64,000 nucleotides of DNA, from contig NC_064831.1 in NCBI RefSeq assembly GCF_024166365.1, positions 29,626,768 through 29,690,767 on the forward strand, given 5' to 3'. Made by a program: the position numbers and the translations under genes. The DNA comes from Elephas maximus indicus. Taxonomy: Eukaryota; Chordata; Mammalia; Proboscidea; Elephantidae. Positions 36,801-48,003 of this stretch are shown one piece after another; the stretch's first letter is position 1; each line of letters begins with the position of its first letter. The notes beneath the pieces were generated by a model. It saw only the letters and a list, made by a program, of their open reading frames with translations, was not told where the DNA came from and did not search any database.

Positions 36801-37690
36801 ATAAAATCTAAAACAATAAAGATCATGGAAGAAAAAATAGAGACAATGCTAGGAGCCCTAATACATGGCATAAACAGTATACAGAACATTAGTAACAATG
36901 CAGAAGAGAAACCAGATAACTGGGAGCTCCTAAAAATCAAACACCTATGTTCATCCAAAGACTTCACCAAAAGAGTAATAAAAGGATTCCTACAGACTGG
37001 GAAAAAGTTTTTAGCTATGACATTTCTGATCAGCATCTGATCTCTAAAATCTACATGATACTGCAAAAACTCAACTACAAAAAGACAAATAACCCAATTA
37101 AAAATGGGCAAAGGATATGAACAGGCACTTCACCAAAGAAGACATTCGGGTAGCTAACAGATACATGAGGAAATGCTCATGATCATTAGCCATTAGAGAA
37201 ATGCAAATGAAAACTACAAAGAGATTCCATCTCACTCCAACAAGGCTGGCATTAATCCAAAAACACAAAATAATAAATGTTGGAGAGATTGTGGAGAGAC
37301 TGGAACACTTACACACTGCTGGTGGGAATGTAAAATGGTAGAACCATTTTGGAAATTGATTTGGCGTTTCCTTAAAAACTAGAAATAGAACTACCATACA
37401 CTCCAGCAATCCCACTCCTTGGACTACATCCTAGAAAATAAGAGCCTTTACACGAACAGATACATTCACACCCATGTTCACTGCAGCACTGTTACAATAG
37501 CAAAAAGATGGAAGTAACCAAGGTGCCCATCAACGGATGAATGGATAAATAAATTATGTTATATTCACACAATGGTATAATACCCAATGATAAAGAACAA
37601 TGATGAATCTGAGAAATATTCCATAACATGGAGGAATTTGGAAGGCATTATGCTGAGTGAAATTAGTTGCAAAAGGACAAATATTTGTAA
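33851..37690 (+). pseudogene. L1 ORF2, degraded and split by SINE
   Basis: The start codon position reads GTG (33851), and a SINE sits at 33866-34025, only 15 bases into the frame. Recognisable parts are endonuclease motifs (QNVNGL-like start, YTFFSSAHGTFCRIHHILGH at about 34570), the pre-RT region to 35456, an RT part with FADDM (about 36028-36042) and a C-terminal frame at 36339-37040. It has many small deletions, including one near 35900 that removes part of the [10 protein letters not shown] motif. Confidence 0.88.
33866..34025 (-). mobile_element. AfroSINE in L1 ORF2 start, with duplication
   Basis: Complete reverse copy ending ctacgccaccagggtttcc, flanked by the 9-bp repeat ccactaaac at 33857-33865 and 34026-34034. 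Confidence 0.93.
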
Positions 37691-38685
37691 GAACTTGAGA
37701 AATAGTTTAAACAGAGAAGAAAATATTCTTTGATGGTTATGAGAGGTGCTAGGGAAGGAGGGAGGGAGAGGGGTTTTCACTAATTAGATAGTAGATAAGA
37801 ACTATTTTAGATGCCAACTATGTTGGCATCTCCTGTCTCTAGAGGAGATGACAGGGCAGAGGGGGTCAGAAGCTGGCCGAGTGGACACAAGAAGAGAGAG
37901 TGGAGGGAGGGAGTGTGCTGTCTCACTAGGGGGAGAGCAATAAGGGGTATATAGCAAGGTGTGTATAAATTTTTGTATGAAAGACTGACTTGATTTGTAA
38001 ATTTTCACTTAAAGTACAATAAAAATTAAAAAAATTTTTTCTACTCTGAACAGATTCCAGTAACAGCTGTAATTTTTGAAGAACAGCACTTATTACTGCC
38101 TATGCAAATTAACAATAGCAAAATTCTAAACCAACATAGAACCAAGTTTTGAAAACTGAGATTATTTCCTTTTACAGATAATTTGCTTTTGAAAATTAGA
38201 ATTATTCAACTCAAACCTTGCTGCTGAGCTTCATCATTGGGCCACTCCAGGTAGGTCTTGGTGTTCATGATCTTCCGTAGTTTACAGAACCTCTGGGGAA
38301 TGGTTTTCTTCTCAATGGGCTCCAGAGGAATGAGGATGGCACCATTATTGTTCCCATCAAAGAAACAAAAATGAGTGATATTCAGTTCAAACTTGAACCA
38401 CTCTACAGAGTTTTCAGAAAACATAAAGGCAGTTTTGTGACTCTTCTTAATGGAGTCAGTGATATTGTCAATAATCCACTTGCCACTTGTGAAGACACAA
38501 CTTAAAGGCGGGGGGGAGCTCCAAGTTCTCCAGCTCCTGGACCATAAGGTTCTCCACCCAGTAGGAATCCCTTTCACTATAAGAAATAAAGGTGTCATAA
38601 CAGAAGTCCCTGTTGGGTGCTTTTCTTGGGCTTCCTTTCGGCCTAGAGCCAGGCCCACACCATTTTCATGTACCACAGCCCATGG

Positions 38686-38855
38686 GGAAACCCTGGTGGT
38701 GTAGTGGTTAAGTGCTACAGCTGCTAACCAAAGGGTTGGCAGTTCAAATCCGTCAGGCGCTCCTTAGAAACTCTATGGGGCAGTTCTACTCTGTCCTATA
38801 GGGTCGCTATGAGTCGGAATCGACTCGACAGCAGTGGGTTTTTTTTTTTTTTTTT
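38686..38855 (+). mobile_element. AfroSINE inside TLR2 pseudogene
   Basis: Complete copy (aaaccctggtggtgtagtgg to actcgacagcagtgggtt plus T run). Flanked by acagcccatgg at 38675-38685 and acatcccatgg at 38856-38866 (one mismatch), so it inserted after the pseudogene sequence existed. Confidence 0.94.
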
Positions 38856-39824
38856 ACATCCCATGGAAACAGTGGCTCAGAGTCCCCATGAGCAGGATAA
38901 GCAGAAGAAGGGCACAGCACGCGGCAGACACCAGGGCTGCCCTGTGGCACTCAGCAGCCAAGAGGCATGTGTCCTGAACTCGCTAGCCCTGCATGTGGGA
39001 TGGAGAGTCACAAAAGTAGTTTTCTGGCCAGTTGACCAAGACCTTGGTCAGTGCTTCCTGCTTCTGAGTGAAGATGGAAATTCACAGGAGCAAAGTAGTG
39101 AGTTTCTGAGAAGAATCAAGCTGCTCTTAAAAAAAAAAAAAAAGGTTATTATAATATTTTTCTTACTCTCAACGTCATTACTGTGGGTGAAAAGGTGGAA
39201 TCCGGCAGGTTCTTCAACATATCTAGAAATGTAAAGTTTTTTTAGTTGTGACAAAATTAAAGATTATATTGATAATGAGTCAGAATTGGCTACACACAAT
39301 AGGTTTCTTGTTTTTATATTGCTAGTGTCTGGGGAACACTTCGGGTAAAACTGTATTTCTGTTGGATAAATTCAAATATGTCACATTTTCTGGCCCCTAA
39401 AGAACCAGGCATATACTAACCAACATCAAGGCTAGCCAGGGCTTTCTAGAGTAAGCAACATTTTCTGAAGCTTGTGATGATTTTTGTCTTAAAATCAAGG
39501 TATATAGGGAATGCCAACCATTCTTATTAACTGAATGTTTCAGTTATCCTTCACTATCAAATTTTTGCTGAGATCTCAGTATCCTGGCGATTTTAAATGT
39601 GACTTTTAACTGTGAATATCTTTAGTTAATATAAAAGGAAAGACACATCTTTAAGGTATATCATCATGGAAAATTTCCATAGCTATATTCTGTGTTTATT
39701 ATAATTTCCATTGGGCCTGGTCTGTTAATGGAATCTCAGCCATCCTATTTTCCATTTCCCTGAAGCACACATTCTTCCAGCTCAACCTCCAACATCTGAT
39801 TTGTAAATCCTACTGTCTTATTAA

Positions 39825-40028
39825 GGAGCCCTGGTGATGCAACTGTTAAGCGCTGGGCTGCTGAACTAAAGGTTGACGGTTTGAACCTATCCAAAGGCCG
39901 TACAGGAGAAAGACTTGGAGATCTGCTTCTGTAAAGATTACAGCCAAAAAAAACCCTATCGGATAGTTCTACTCTGTCACATGGCGTCACCATGAGCCAG
40001 AATTGACTTGATGGCACCTAACAACAAC
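39825..40028 (+). mobile_element. AfroSINE, long-body form, in TLR2 pseudogene
   Basis: ggagccctggtgatgcaact head, body ttggagatctgcttctgtaa, and tail gccagaattgacttgatggc followed by acctaacaacaaca. The tail closely matches the RTE LINE end at about 42900-42944. Confidence 0.92.
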
Positions 40029-40559
40029 ATTGTTTTATTACTTCAACTTGTCTTAATGTTAGTTTTTTTTCACTATGGGCCTGTCTGTAAGGTTCTCTTC
40101 CTCTTATCTCATAGGAGGGGCAGTGTTTCTCACTTCCAAACATTTTTGGAAACTTGCAAGATCAATAAAAACCTCTCAAAGTAAGACTGCTTCATATGTC
40201 AACCCAGGTGACTGATCTTCTACGTTGAATTCAGCCTTCTTGGTTTATATCTCTGGGAATTAGAAACATCAATCTTAAGTTAACTCAGAACAGAAGGTCC
40301 AGAAAAGCCTTGTTTGTTTTTTGTTGTTGTAATTTAGAAAACTTATAATAATTTCAGGGATCTAAAATTTGAAAACAGAAAAAGATTCTTTGATGGACCA
40401 TCGCCAAAGAAAAAGACCAAATCATGAGGATAATAAATGAGATAAGTTGTTGTAGGATTGGCCCAAATATGCAAGACTCTCATAGGCAAAGGAAATAATT
40501 TTCATCTGGTGCAAGAATTCTACTGGACTGCAGAAAAGGAGCTTCCAGCTTTACACACG

Positions 40560-40675
40560 TCTGCTGAACATAAATTTCACGAGGGCAGGGATTTTAGTCT
40601 TCTTTTTGCAATGAAGTGTCCCAAGCCTCCAGGACATATTAGGCACTCAATTAATATTTGTTGAGTGACTGATTG
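40560..40675 (+). mobile_element. L2 LINE 3' end
   Basis: cacgagggcagggattttag then attaggcactcaattaatat and ttgttgagtgactgatt, matching the typical L2 end. It overlaps the upstream edge of the TLR2 pseudogene. Confidence 0.75.
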
Positions 40676-40764
40676 ACATGCCTTTTAAGAGTATAGGTTA
40701 GCAAACAATAGTTAGCTTACTTAGTGAAGAATGTCTGCCCTGAGTATTCGGCCCTTTTCAAGAA

Positions 40765-42944
40765 CTATCTAAGTATAGGGGATCGAATTGAGAACAGCAA
40801 CTCAAAAGGTTAGAAAGGAAGCTTAAGGAGTAGAAAATTAGAACAAGTCCACGAGAGCCAAAGTTTGACCTTGAGTATTTCCCACTTGAATTTAGAGACC
40901 GTCTCAAGAACAGATCTGATGCGTTGAACACTAATGACAAAGACCAAACAAGTTGTGCAGTGACATCAAGGACATCATACATGAAGAAAGCAAAAGGTCA
41001 TTAAAAAGACACAAAAGAAAGAAGAGACCAAAATGGGTGTCAGAAGAGACTCTGAAACTTACTCTTGAACATCCAGTAGCTAAAGCAAAAGAAAGAAATG
41101 ATAAAGTAAAAGAGCTGAACAGAAGATTTCAAAGGGTGGCTGGAGAAGATAAAGTAAAGTATTATAATGAAATATGCAAAACCTGGAGATAGAAAATCAA
41201 AAGGGAAGAACATGCTTGGCATTTCTCAAGCTGAAAGAACTGAGGAAAAATTCAAGCCTCAAGTTGCAAGATTGAAGGATTCTATGGGGAAAATATTAAA
41301 TGATGCAGGAAGCATCAAAAGAAGATGGAAGGAATACACAGAGTCACTATACCAAAAAGAATCGATCGACCTTCAAACATTTCAGGAGGTAGCATATGAT
41401 CAAGAACCAATGATATTGAAGGAAGAAGTCCAAGCTGCACTGAAGGCATTGGCAAAAAACAAGGCTCCAGAAATTGATGGAATACCAGTGGAGATGTTTC
41501 AACAAACAGATGCAGCTCTGAAAGCACACACTCATCGATGCCAAGGAATTTGGAAGACAGCTACCTGGCCAGCTGACTGGAAAAAAAAAAACTGGAAGAG
41601 ATCCATATTTATGCCTATTCCCAAGAAAGGTGATCCAACTGAATGCAGAAATTATCAAACAATATCATGAATATCACACGCAAGTAAAATTTTGCTGAAG
41701 ATCATTCAAAAGCAGCTGCAGCCGTATATTCACAGGTTACGGTCAGAAATTCAGGCCGTAATCAGAAGAGGACGTGGAACCAGGGATATCATTGCTGATG
41801 GCGGATGGATCCTGGCTGAAAGCAGAGAATACCAGAAAGATGTTTATCTGTGTTTTATTGACTATGCAAAGGCATTCAGTGGTGTGGATCATAACAAATT
41901 ATGAATAACATTGCAAAGAATGAGAATTCCGGAACACTTAGTTGTGCTCATGAGGAACCTGTACATGGATCAAGAGGCATTCGTTCGAACAGGACAAGGG
42001 GATACTGTGTGGTTTAAAGTCAGGAAAGGTGTGCATCAGGGTTGTATTCTTCCACCGTACGTATTCAATCTGTATGGTGGGCAAATAATCCAAGAAACTG
42101 GACTATGTGAAGAACAACGAAGCATCAAGATTGGAGGAAGACTCATTAACAGCCTGTGTTATGCAGATGACACAACCTCGCTTGCTGAAAAGGTGAAGAG
42201 GACTTGAAGCACTTACTGACGAAGATAATAGATCACAGCCTTTAGTATGGATTGCACCTCAGCATTAAGAAAACAAAAATCCTCACAACTGGACCAATAA
42301 GAAATATCATGATAAACGGAGAAAAGATTGAAGTTGTCAAGGATTCCACTTTACTTGGATCCACAATCAACACCCATGGAAGCAGCGGTCAAGAAATCAA
42401 AAAACACATTGCGTTGGGCAAATCTGCTGCAAAAGACCTCTTTAAAGTTTTAAAAAGCAAAGAGGTCACCTTAAGATTAACGTGCACCTGACCCAAGCCA
42501 CAATGTTTTCAGTTGCCTCATATGCATGGGAAACCTGGATGATGAATAAGGAAGACTGAAGAAGAATTGATGTCTTTGAATTTGTGGTTGTTGGCAAAGA
42601 ATAATGAATCCATGGGCTGCCGAAAGAATGGACAAATCTGTCTTGGAAGAATTACAACCAGAATGCTCCTTGGAAGCAAGGATGGTGATACTATGTCTCA
42701 CATACTTCGGACATGTTATCAGAAAGGATCAGTCCCTGGAGAAGGACATCATGCTTGGTAAACTAAAGGGTCAGCAAAAAAGAGGAAAACCCTCAAAGAG
42801 ATGGATTGACACAGTGGCTGCAACAATGGGCTTAAGGATAACAATGATTGTGAGGATGGCTTAGAACCGGGCAGTGTTTCCTTCTACTGTACACAGGATT
42901 GCTTTGAGTCAGAACCGACTTGATGGCACCTAACATGACAATGA
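40765..42944 (+). mobile_element. RTE-type LINE, 5'-truncated
   Basis: Non-LTR retrotransposon of the RTE/BovB type, judged by its RT core and its tail. It ends with ctttgagtcagaaccgactt followed by gatggcacctaac, which is the same tail as the long-body AfroSINEs. The endonuclease domain is absent, so it starts just before the RT domain. Confidence 0.88.
40930..42870 (+). pseudogene. RTE reverse-transcriptase ORF, degraded
   Basis: Recognisable RT blocks in order: the stretch KNKAPEIDGIPVEMFQ (about 41455-41502), MPIPKKGDPTECRNY (about 41612-41656), the palm motif YLCFIDYAKAF (about 41847-41880), the KGVHQGCILPPYVFNLY block (about 42025-42080) and the catalytic LCYADDT (about 42156-42176). 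A C-terminal block follows to about 42864. Stops at 41668-41670, 41902-41904 and 42205-42207 and several frame changes break it. No endonuclease part is seen. Confidence 0.88.
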
Positions 42945-42949
42945 AGGGG

Positions 42950-43061
42950 TCAGTGAGTTTATGTTAATGGTGGAGGAATAACTGGGAAAATGAGGGTGAG
43001 AAGAGCTGCTCAACTTGAAGAATATAGTCAATGTCACTGAATTATACATGTAGAAATTGTT
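42950..43061 (+). mobile_element. Old L1M 3' end, left part
   Basis: aatatagtcaatgtcactga followed by attatacatgtagaaattg resembles the 3' end of old eutherian L1s. It continues at 45840-45890 (cactgtgtatattttccaac) once the nested L1 is removed. Confidence 0.5.
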
Positions 43062-43157
43062 GAATTGGTGTATTTTTTAAAAAATTTTATTGTGCTTTAA
43101 GTGAAAGTTTACAAATCAAGTCAGTCTCTCATACAAAAATTTATATACACCTTGCTA

Positions 43158-43200
43158 CCCGTTGCCGTCAAGTCGATTCCGACTCATAGAGGCCTACGGG
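43158..43200 (-). mobile_element. 43-bp AfroSINE tail micro-insertion
   Basis: ccgttgccgtcaagtcgatt plus ccgactcatagaggcctacggg sits inside the L1 3'UTR, between two copies of ccttgcta (43150-43157 and 43201-43208). Only the SINE 3' end was inserted. Confidence 0.75.
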
Positions 43201-44144
43201 CCTTGCTATATACTCCTAATTGCTCTCCCCACAATGAGACAGCACACTCCTTCCCTCCACTCTCCATTTTCTAGTCCATTCAGTCAGCTTCCGGCCCCCT
43301 ATGCCCTCTCATCTCCCCTCCAGACAGGAGAGAAACACAGTCTTATGTGTCTACTTGATCCATGAAGCTTATTCTTCACTAGTACCATTTTCTTTCCCAT
43401 AGTCCGGTCCAATCCATGTCTGAAGAGTTGGCCCTGGGAATGGTTCCTGTCTTGGGCTAACAGAAGGTCTGGGGACCATGACCTCTGGGGTCCTTCTAGT
43501 CTCAGTCAGACCATTAAGTCTGGTCTTTTTACGGGAATTTGGGGTCTGCATCCCACTGCTTTCCCGCTTCCTCAGGGGTTCTCTGTTGTGTTCCCTGTCA
43601 GGGCAGTCATCGGTTGTAGCCAGGCAGCATCTAGTCCTTCTGGTCTCAGGCTGGTGTTGTCTCTGGTTTATGTGGTATTTTCTGTCTCTTAAGCTCATAA
43701 TTACCTTGTGTCTTTGGTGTTCTTTGTTCTCCTTTGCTCCAGGTGGGTTGAGACCAGTTGATGCATCTTAGATGGCTGCTTGCTAGCGTTTAAGACCACA
43801 GAAGCCACTCTCCAAAGTGCGATGCAGAATGTTTTCTTAATAGATTTTATTATGCCAATTGACTTAGATGTCCCCTGAAAACATGGTCCTCAAACCCCCG
43901 CCCCTGCTATGCTGGCCTTCGAAGCATTCGGTTTGTTCAGGAAGCTTCTTTGCTTTTGGTTTAGTCCAGTTGTGCTAACCTCGCCTGTATTGTGTGTTGT
44001 CTTTCCCTTCACCTAAAGTAGTTCTTATCTATCTAATTAGTGAGTACACCTCTCCCACCCTCTCCCTCCCTCCTCCCTTGAGACCATCAAAGAGTATTTT
44101 CTTCTTTGTTTAAACTATTTCTCCAGTCCTTACAATAGTGGTCT

Positions 44145-45823
44145 TATACAGTATTTGTCCTTTTGCAACTGACTAATTTCACTCATCATAATGCTTCCAG
44201 GTTTCTCCATGTTATGAAATGTTTCATGAATTCATTATTCTTTATTGACGGGTAGTATTCCATTGTGTGAATATACCATAATCTATTTATCCATTCATCC
44301 ATTGATGAGCACCTTTGCTGCTTCCATCTTTTTGCTATTGTAAACAGTGCTGCAGTGAACATGGGTGTGCATGTATCTGTTCGTGTAAAGGCTCTTATTT
44401 CTCTAGGATATAGTCCAAGGAGTGGGATTGCTGGATCGTATGGCAGTTCTATTTCTAGTTTTTTAAGGAAACGCCAAATAGATTTCCAAAACGGTTCTAC
44501 CATTTTACATTCCAACCAGCAATGTATAGATGTTCCAGTCTCTCCACAACCTCTCCAACATTTATTATTTTGTGTTTTTGGATTAATGCCAGCCTTGTTG
44601 GAGTGAGATGGATTCTCATTGTAGTTTTGATTTGCATTTCTCTAATGGCTAATGATCATGAGCATTTCCTCATGTATCTGTTAGCTACCCGAATGTCTTC
44701 TTTGGTGAAGTGCCTGTTCATATCTTTTGCCCATTTTTAATTGGGTTATTTGTCTTTTTGTAGTTGAGTTTTTGCAGTATCATGTAGATTTTAGAGATCA
44801 GGCACTGATCGGAAATGTCATAACTAAAAACTTTTTCTCAGTCTATAGGTAATCTTTTCACTCTTTCGGTGAAGTCCTTGGATGAGCTAAGTGTTTGATT
44901 TTTAGGAGCTCCCAGTTATCTGGTTTCTCTTCTGCATTGTTACTAATGTTTTGTATACTGTTTATGCCATGGTCTTTATCATTAGATTTTATATTTAGGT
45001 CTTTGATCCATTTTGAGTTGGTTTTTGTGCATGATGTGAGGTATGGGTCTTGTTTCATTTTTTTGCAGATGGATATCCAGTTATACCAGCACCATTTGCA
45101 AAAAAGACTTTCTTTTCCCCATTTAACAGACTTTGGGCCTTTGTCAAATATCAGCTGCTCATCTGTGAATGGATTTATGTCTGGATTCTCAATTTTGTTC
45201 CATTGGTCTATGTATCTGTTGTTGTACCAGTACCAGGCTGTTTTGACTACTGTGGCAGTATAATAGGTTCTAAAATCAGGTAGAGTGAGGCCTCCCACTT
45301 TGTTCTTCTTTTCAGTAATGTTTTACTTATCCGGGGCCTCTTTCCCTTCCATACGATGTTGGTGATTTGTTTCTCCATCTCATTAAAAAATGCAGTTGGA
45401 ATTTAGATCGGAATTGCATTGTATCTATAGATAGCTCTTGGCAGAGTAGACATTTTTACAATGTTAAATCTTCTTATGCATGAGCAAGGTATGTTTTTCC
45501 ACTTATGCAGGTCTCTTTTGGTTTCTTGCAGTAGCGTCTTGTAGTTTTGTTTGTATAGGTATTTTACATCTCTGGTAAGATTTATTCCTAAGTAATTTAT
45601 CTTCTTGGGAACTACTGTAAATGGTATTGATTTGGTGATTTCCTCTTTGATGTTCTTTTTGTTGGTGTAGAGGAATCCAGCTGATTTTTGTATGTCTATC
45701 TTGTATCCTGATACTGTGCTGAACTCTTCTGTTAGTGTCAGTAGCTTCCTTGAGTATTCTTTAGGGTTTTCTGTGTATAGGATCACGTCATCTGCAAATA
45801 GAGATACTTTTACTTCTTCCTTA
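44145..45823 (-). pseudogene. L1 ORF2 C-terminal part, degraded
   Basis: Starts in the RT domain at [19 protein letters not shown] (about 45770-45820, with D-V replacing D-M). It continues through [20 protein letters not shown] at about 45240-45290 to the C-terminal segment at 44186-44515 ([20 protein letters not shown]). At least three frame breaks. Being 5'-truncated it never encoded a full protein at this site. Confidence 0.88.
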
Positions 45824-45839
45824 GAATTGGTGTATGTTT

Positions 45840-46437
45840 CACTGTGTATATTTTCCAACAACAACAAATAAATTATTAAACAAAAATTGATTAGTCTTGG
45901 AGGAAGAGAGTGTAAACATCTGAAATGGCCCTTACAGGCGAGGCGGCGAGTTGCAAAGGAGAGAAGCCTGATCATTGGCTTCTTGTGCTGGCTGACTTCC
46001 TACCCCCACCACACAGCAACTCACTGTGTTTAAACATGGAAATGCAGAGATATAGTGCATTATTTTAACCATACAGTCAAACAAAACCATGAGTGACTGG
46101 TATCATTTTAATATTCATAATGGTTGTATGACCTCATCAGGTAAGAAGACTATAAAGGCAGAATTTGATCAAACACAAGTCATTTGAAACATCTTGGAAA
46201 AGACATTTTAATATCTTAAGAGCCAAATAACTGCTAAATCCAACCATGTGATGTGGCAGTCAGGGTAGGGGTTGTTGACTTCTATAAGTAAATGCAAAAA
46301 TTAGTGCATGATATGACTCAAAGTCAGGGACGTGAGTTATGTGACCACTGCTTCCTTTAGAGTAAATCCCTGTTGTAATCTATAACTAGGGTTCAGTGTG
46401 TGCCAGTCAGAGTCACAGACAAGAATATTGCCGGCTT
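45840..46437. other. No gene recognised; CpG-bearing patch
   Basis: After the end of the old L1M (to about 45890) comes a segment with ggcccttacaggcgaggcgg (about 45930-45950) that is unusually CpG-rich for its surroundings, then AT-rich sequence. I cannot assign it. Confidence 0.4.
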
Positions 46438-46985
46438 GAGAGTGAAGAAAACCAAAGACACAAGGGAAAGAGTAGTCCATATGACTGATAGACCAAAACT
46501 ACCACAGTCTTCACCAGACTGAGTCCAGCACAACTAGATGGTGCCTGGCTACCACCACCAACTGCTCTGACAGGAATCACAATAGAGGGTCCCAGACAGG
46601 GCTAGAGAAAAAGACTGAACAAAATTCTCACTCACAAAAAAAGACCAGACTTACCAGCCTGACAGAGACTGGAGAAACCCTGAGAGTATGGCCCCCGGAC
46701 ACCCTTTTAGCTCAGTAATAAAGTCACCCCTGAGGTTCACCCTTCAGCCAAAGATTAGACAGGCCCATAAAACAAAACGAGACTAAGTGGGCACACCAGC
46801 CCAGGGTCAGGGATGAGAAGGCAGGAGGGGACAGAAAAGCTGGTAATGGAGAACCCAAGGTCAAGAAGGAGAGAATGTTGACATGTTGTGGGGTTGGCAA
46901 CCAATGTTGCCAACTAGTTTGAAATGAGAAACTAGTTTGCTTTTTGAACCTTCATCTAAAGTGCAATAAAAAGAAAAATAATAAT
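46438..46985 (+). mobile_element. 5'-truncated L1 3'UTR fragment
   Basis: Older L1 3'UTR type running from gaagaaaaccaaagacacaa to tctaaagtgcaataaaaag. Flanked by aatattgccggctt (46424-46437) and aatactgccagctt (46986-46999), 12 of 14 identical. Confidence 0.85.
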
Positions 46986-47659
46986 AATACTGCCAGCTTC
47001 TTGGTCAATATCTCTGACCAACTATCTGAGAAATCTCCAAATTATTTGAGATGATGTAATGGTTTTCTACCCATGGAAGTATCTCTCAGTGCCTGGAAAG
47101 TTGTCTTTTTTGCAATTGTACAGCTCAAAAAAGTTTTTTGATACAACCCCTAAAAGATTTATAGTTAATACTTGTATCAGTTTTTTTAAAGAAACCATGA
47201 ATACTTGTTATTTTTCAAGATTTGTCACACTTAAAAGAATGTGACTTAGAGTAAATGTCAGGCTTGTAATTCCAATTTAAAATGTGTGTATAGTTTATAT
47301 TTTTTAAGTTGAAATTTTTCTTTGTAGAAGCATGCCTTGAAATATTTATCTTTCCCAGAAAAAAACCCAGTGCCCTCGACTTATACATGGAAAAATTTAT
47401 TCAATGAGAATGTGACCAACTATTTAAATAATAAAAAAGCTGAGTTTTTTTTTATAGTATATGTGTGTATATGTACCCTTTTTGCTGCCAGTTTGCTTTG
47501 TATGAATGTTGCCCAAATGCATTGCACAGTTCAAGTAAGACTGCTTCCTACAAGAATCTTAAGCCAAAACAAACTTTCCCAGAAACAATGTCATTTACTG
47601 TTTTAAGTTCAAGAAGGAAGTTAAATGATGATGGAAGAATGACTTAAGTATAGAATAGC
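46986..47659. other. No gene or repeat recognised
   Basis: AT-rich unique-looking sequence. Short open frames (47059-47244, 47337-47606) lack any recognisable domain. Confidence 0.5.
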
Positions 47660-47772
47660 ACTCAAATACCAGCTGATTTTCCTTCCTGGTTAAATGAAAT
47701 TATACATATAATGTGCTTTAACAGCATGCTTAGTACATAGAAGGAGCTTAATAATTGTTATTATCATCATCA
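47660..47772 (+). mobile_element. MIR fragment
   Basis: tggttaaatgaaattataca, then cttagtacatagaaggagct and taataattgttattat match the MIR 3' part. Confidence 0.65.
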
Positions 47773-48003
47773 TCATCCCTGGCCTGCATCCTAGTGAGAA
47801 ATCTTCATTGCAGCTTTTCAGTTATTTCTTGCATGATACTAAAGTATAGGATCTTAAAAATACGCTATACTGGTGTTTAAGGACTCAATATAAATCACTG
47901 TCATAAATCAGCCTCTGGATTGACTCAGGGCAGCCATTAACTGTGGCCCACATCCCAGATTCCCAGGGCTCAGCCCAACTCAGTCAAGCCCATCCTCCAC
48001 AGC

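Larger units (their letters stand above)
31158..38034 (+). mobile_element. Full-length degraded L1 with SINE insertion
   Basis: Begins ggggggagccaagatggtgg and ends after AATAAA at 38018-38023. The layout is 5'UTR to about 32435, ORF1 to 33436, spacer, ORF2 from about 33851 to about 37690, then a 3'UTR with a large internal deletion near 37813. The 5'UTR is unlike that of the 237-7611 element beyond its first 100 bp and lacks the tandem monomers. The element lies directly next to the 3' side of the TLR2 pseudogene. Confidence 0.93.
38206..40575 (-). pseudogene. TLR2 duplicate, broken
   Basis: Second TLR2-like sequence in the same orientation as TLR2, with its TIR-coding end at 38206. The segment 38206-38685 aligns almost base for base with the TIR part of TLR2 (15199-15690), and 38866-39100 with the membrane-span and C-cap part. 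Segments at about 39178-39250, 39310-39600, 40230-40310 and 40390-40575 match leucine-rich-repeat parts at visibly lower similarity. Lesions: the last codons are lost (a stop follows QQQG), a short deletion near 38487 removes the BB-loop DFVP residues and shifts frame, an indel follows near 38515, and two SINEs interrupt it (38686-38855, 39825-40028). The part matching about 16460-16930 of TLR2 is not recognisable. It has no poly(A) tract at its 3' end, and its position and orientation suggest tandem duplication rather than a retrocopy, though a single-exon parent makes this hard to prove. Confidence 0.95.
43078..45823 (-). mobile_element. 5'-truncated L1 with target-site duplication
   Basis: Reverse L1 whose tail is at 43078-43091 (AATAAA reversed at 43086-43091), 3'UTR to about 44140 and ORF2 to 45823, cut within the RT domain. 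Flanked by gaattggtgtattttt (43062-43077) and gaattggtgtatgttt (45824-45839), 15 of 16 identical. Confidence 0.93.

Noticed and set aside
31151-38050. Target-site duplication of the L1 at 31158-38034
   Set aside because: aaaatttctctgag on the left and aaaattttttctactctga on the right are only loosely alike; not convincing by eye.
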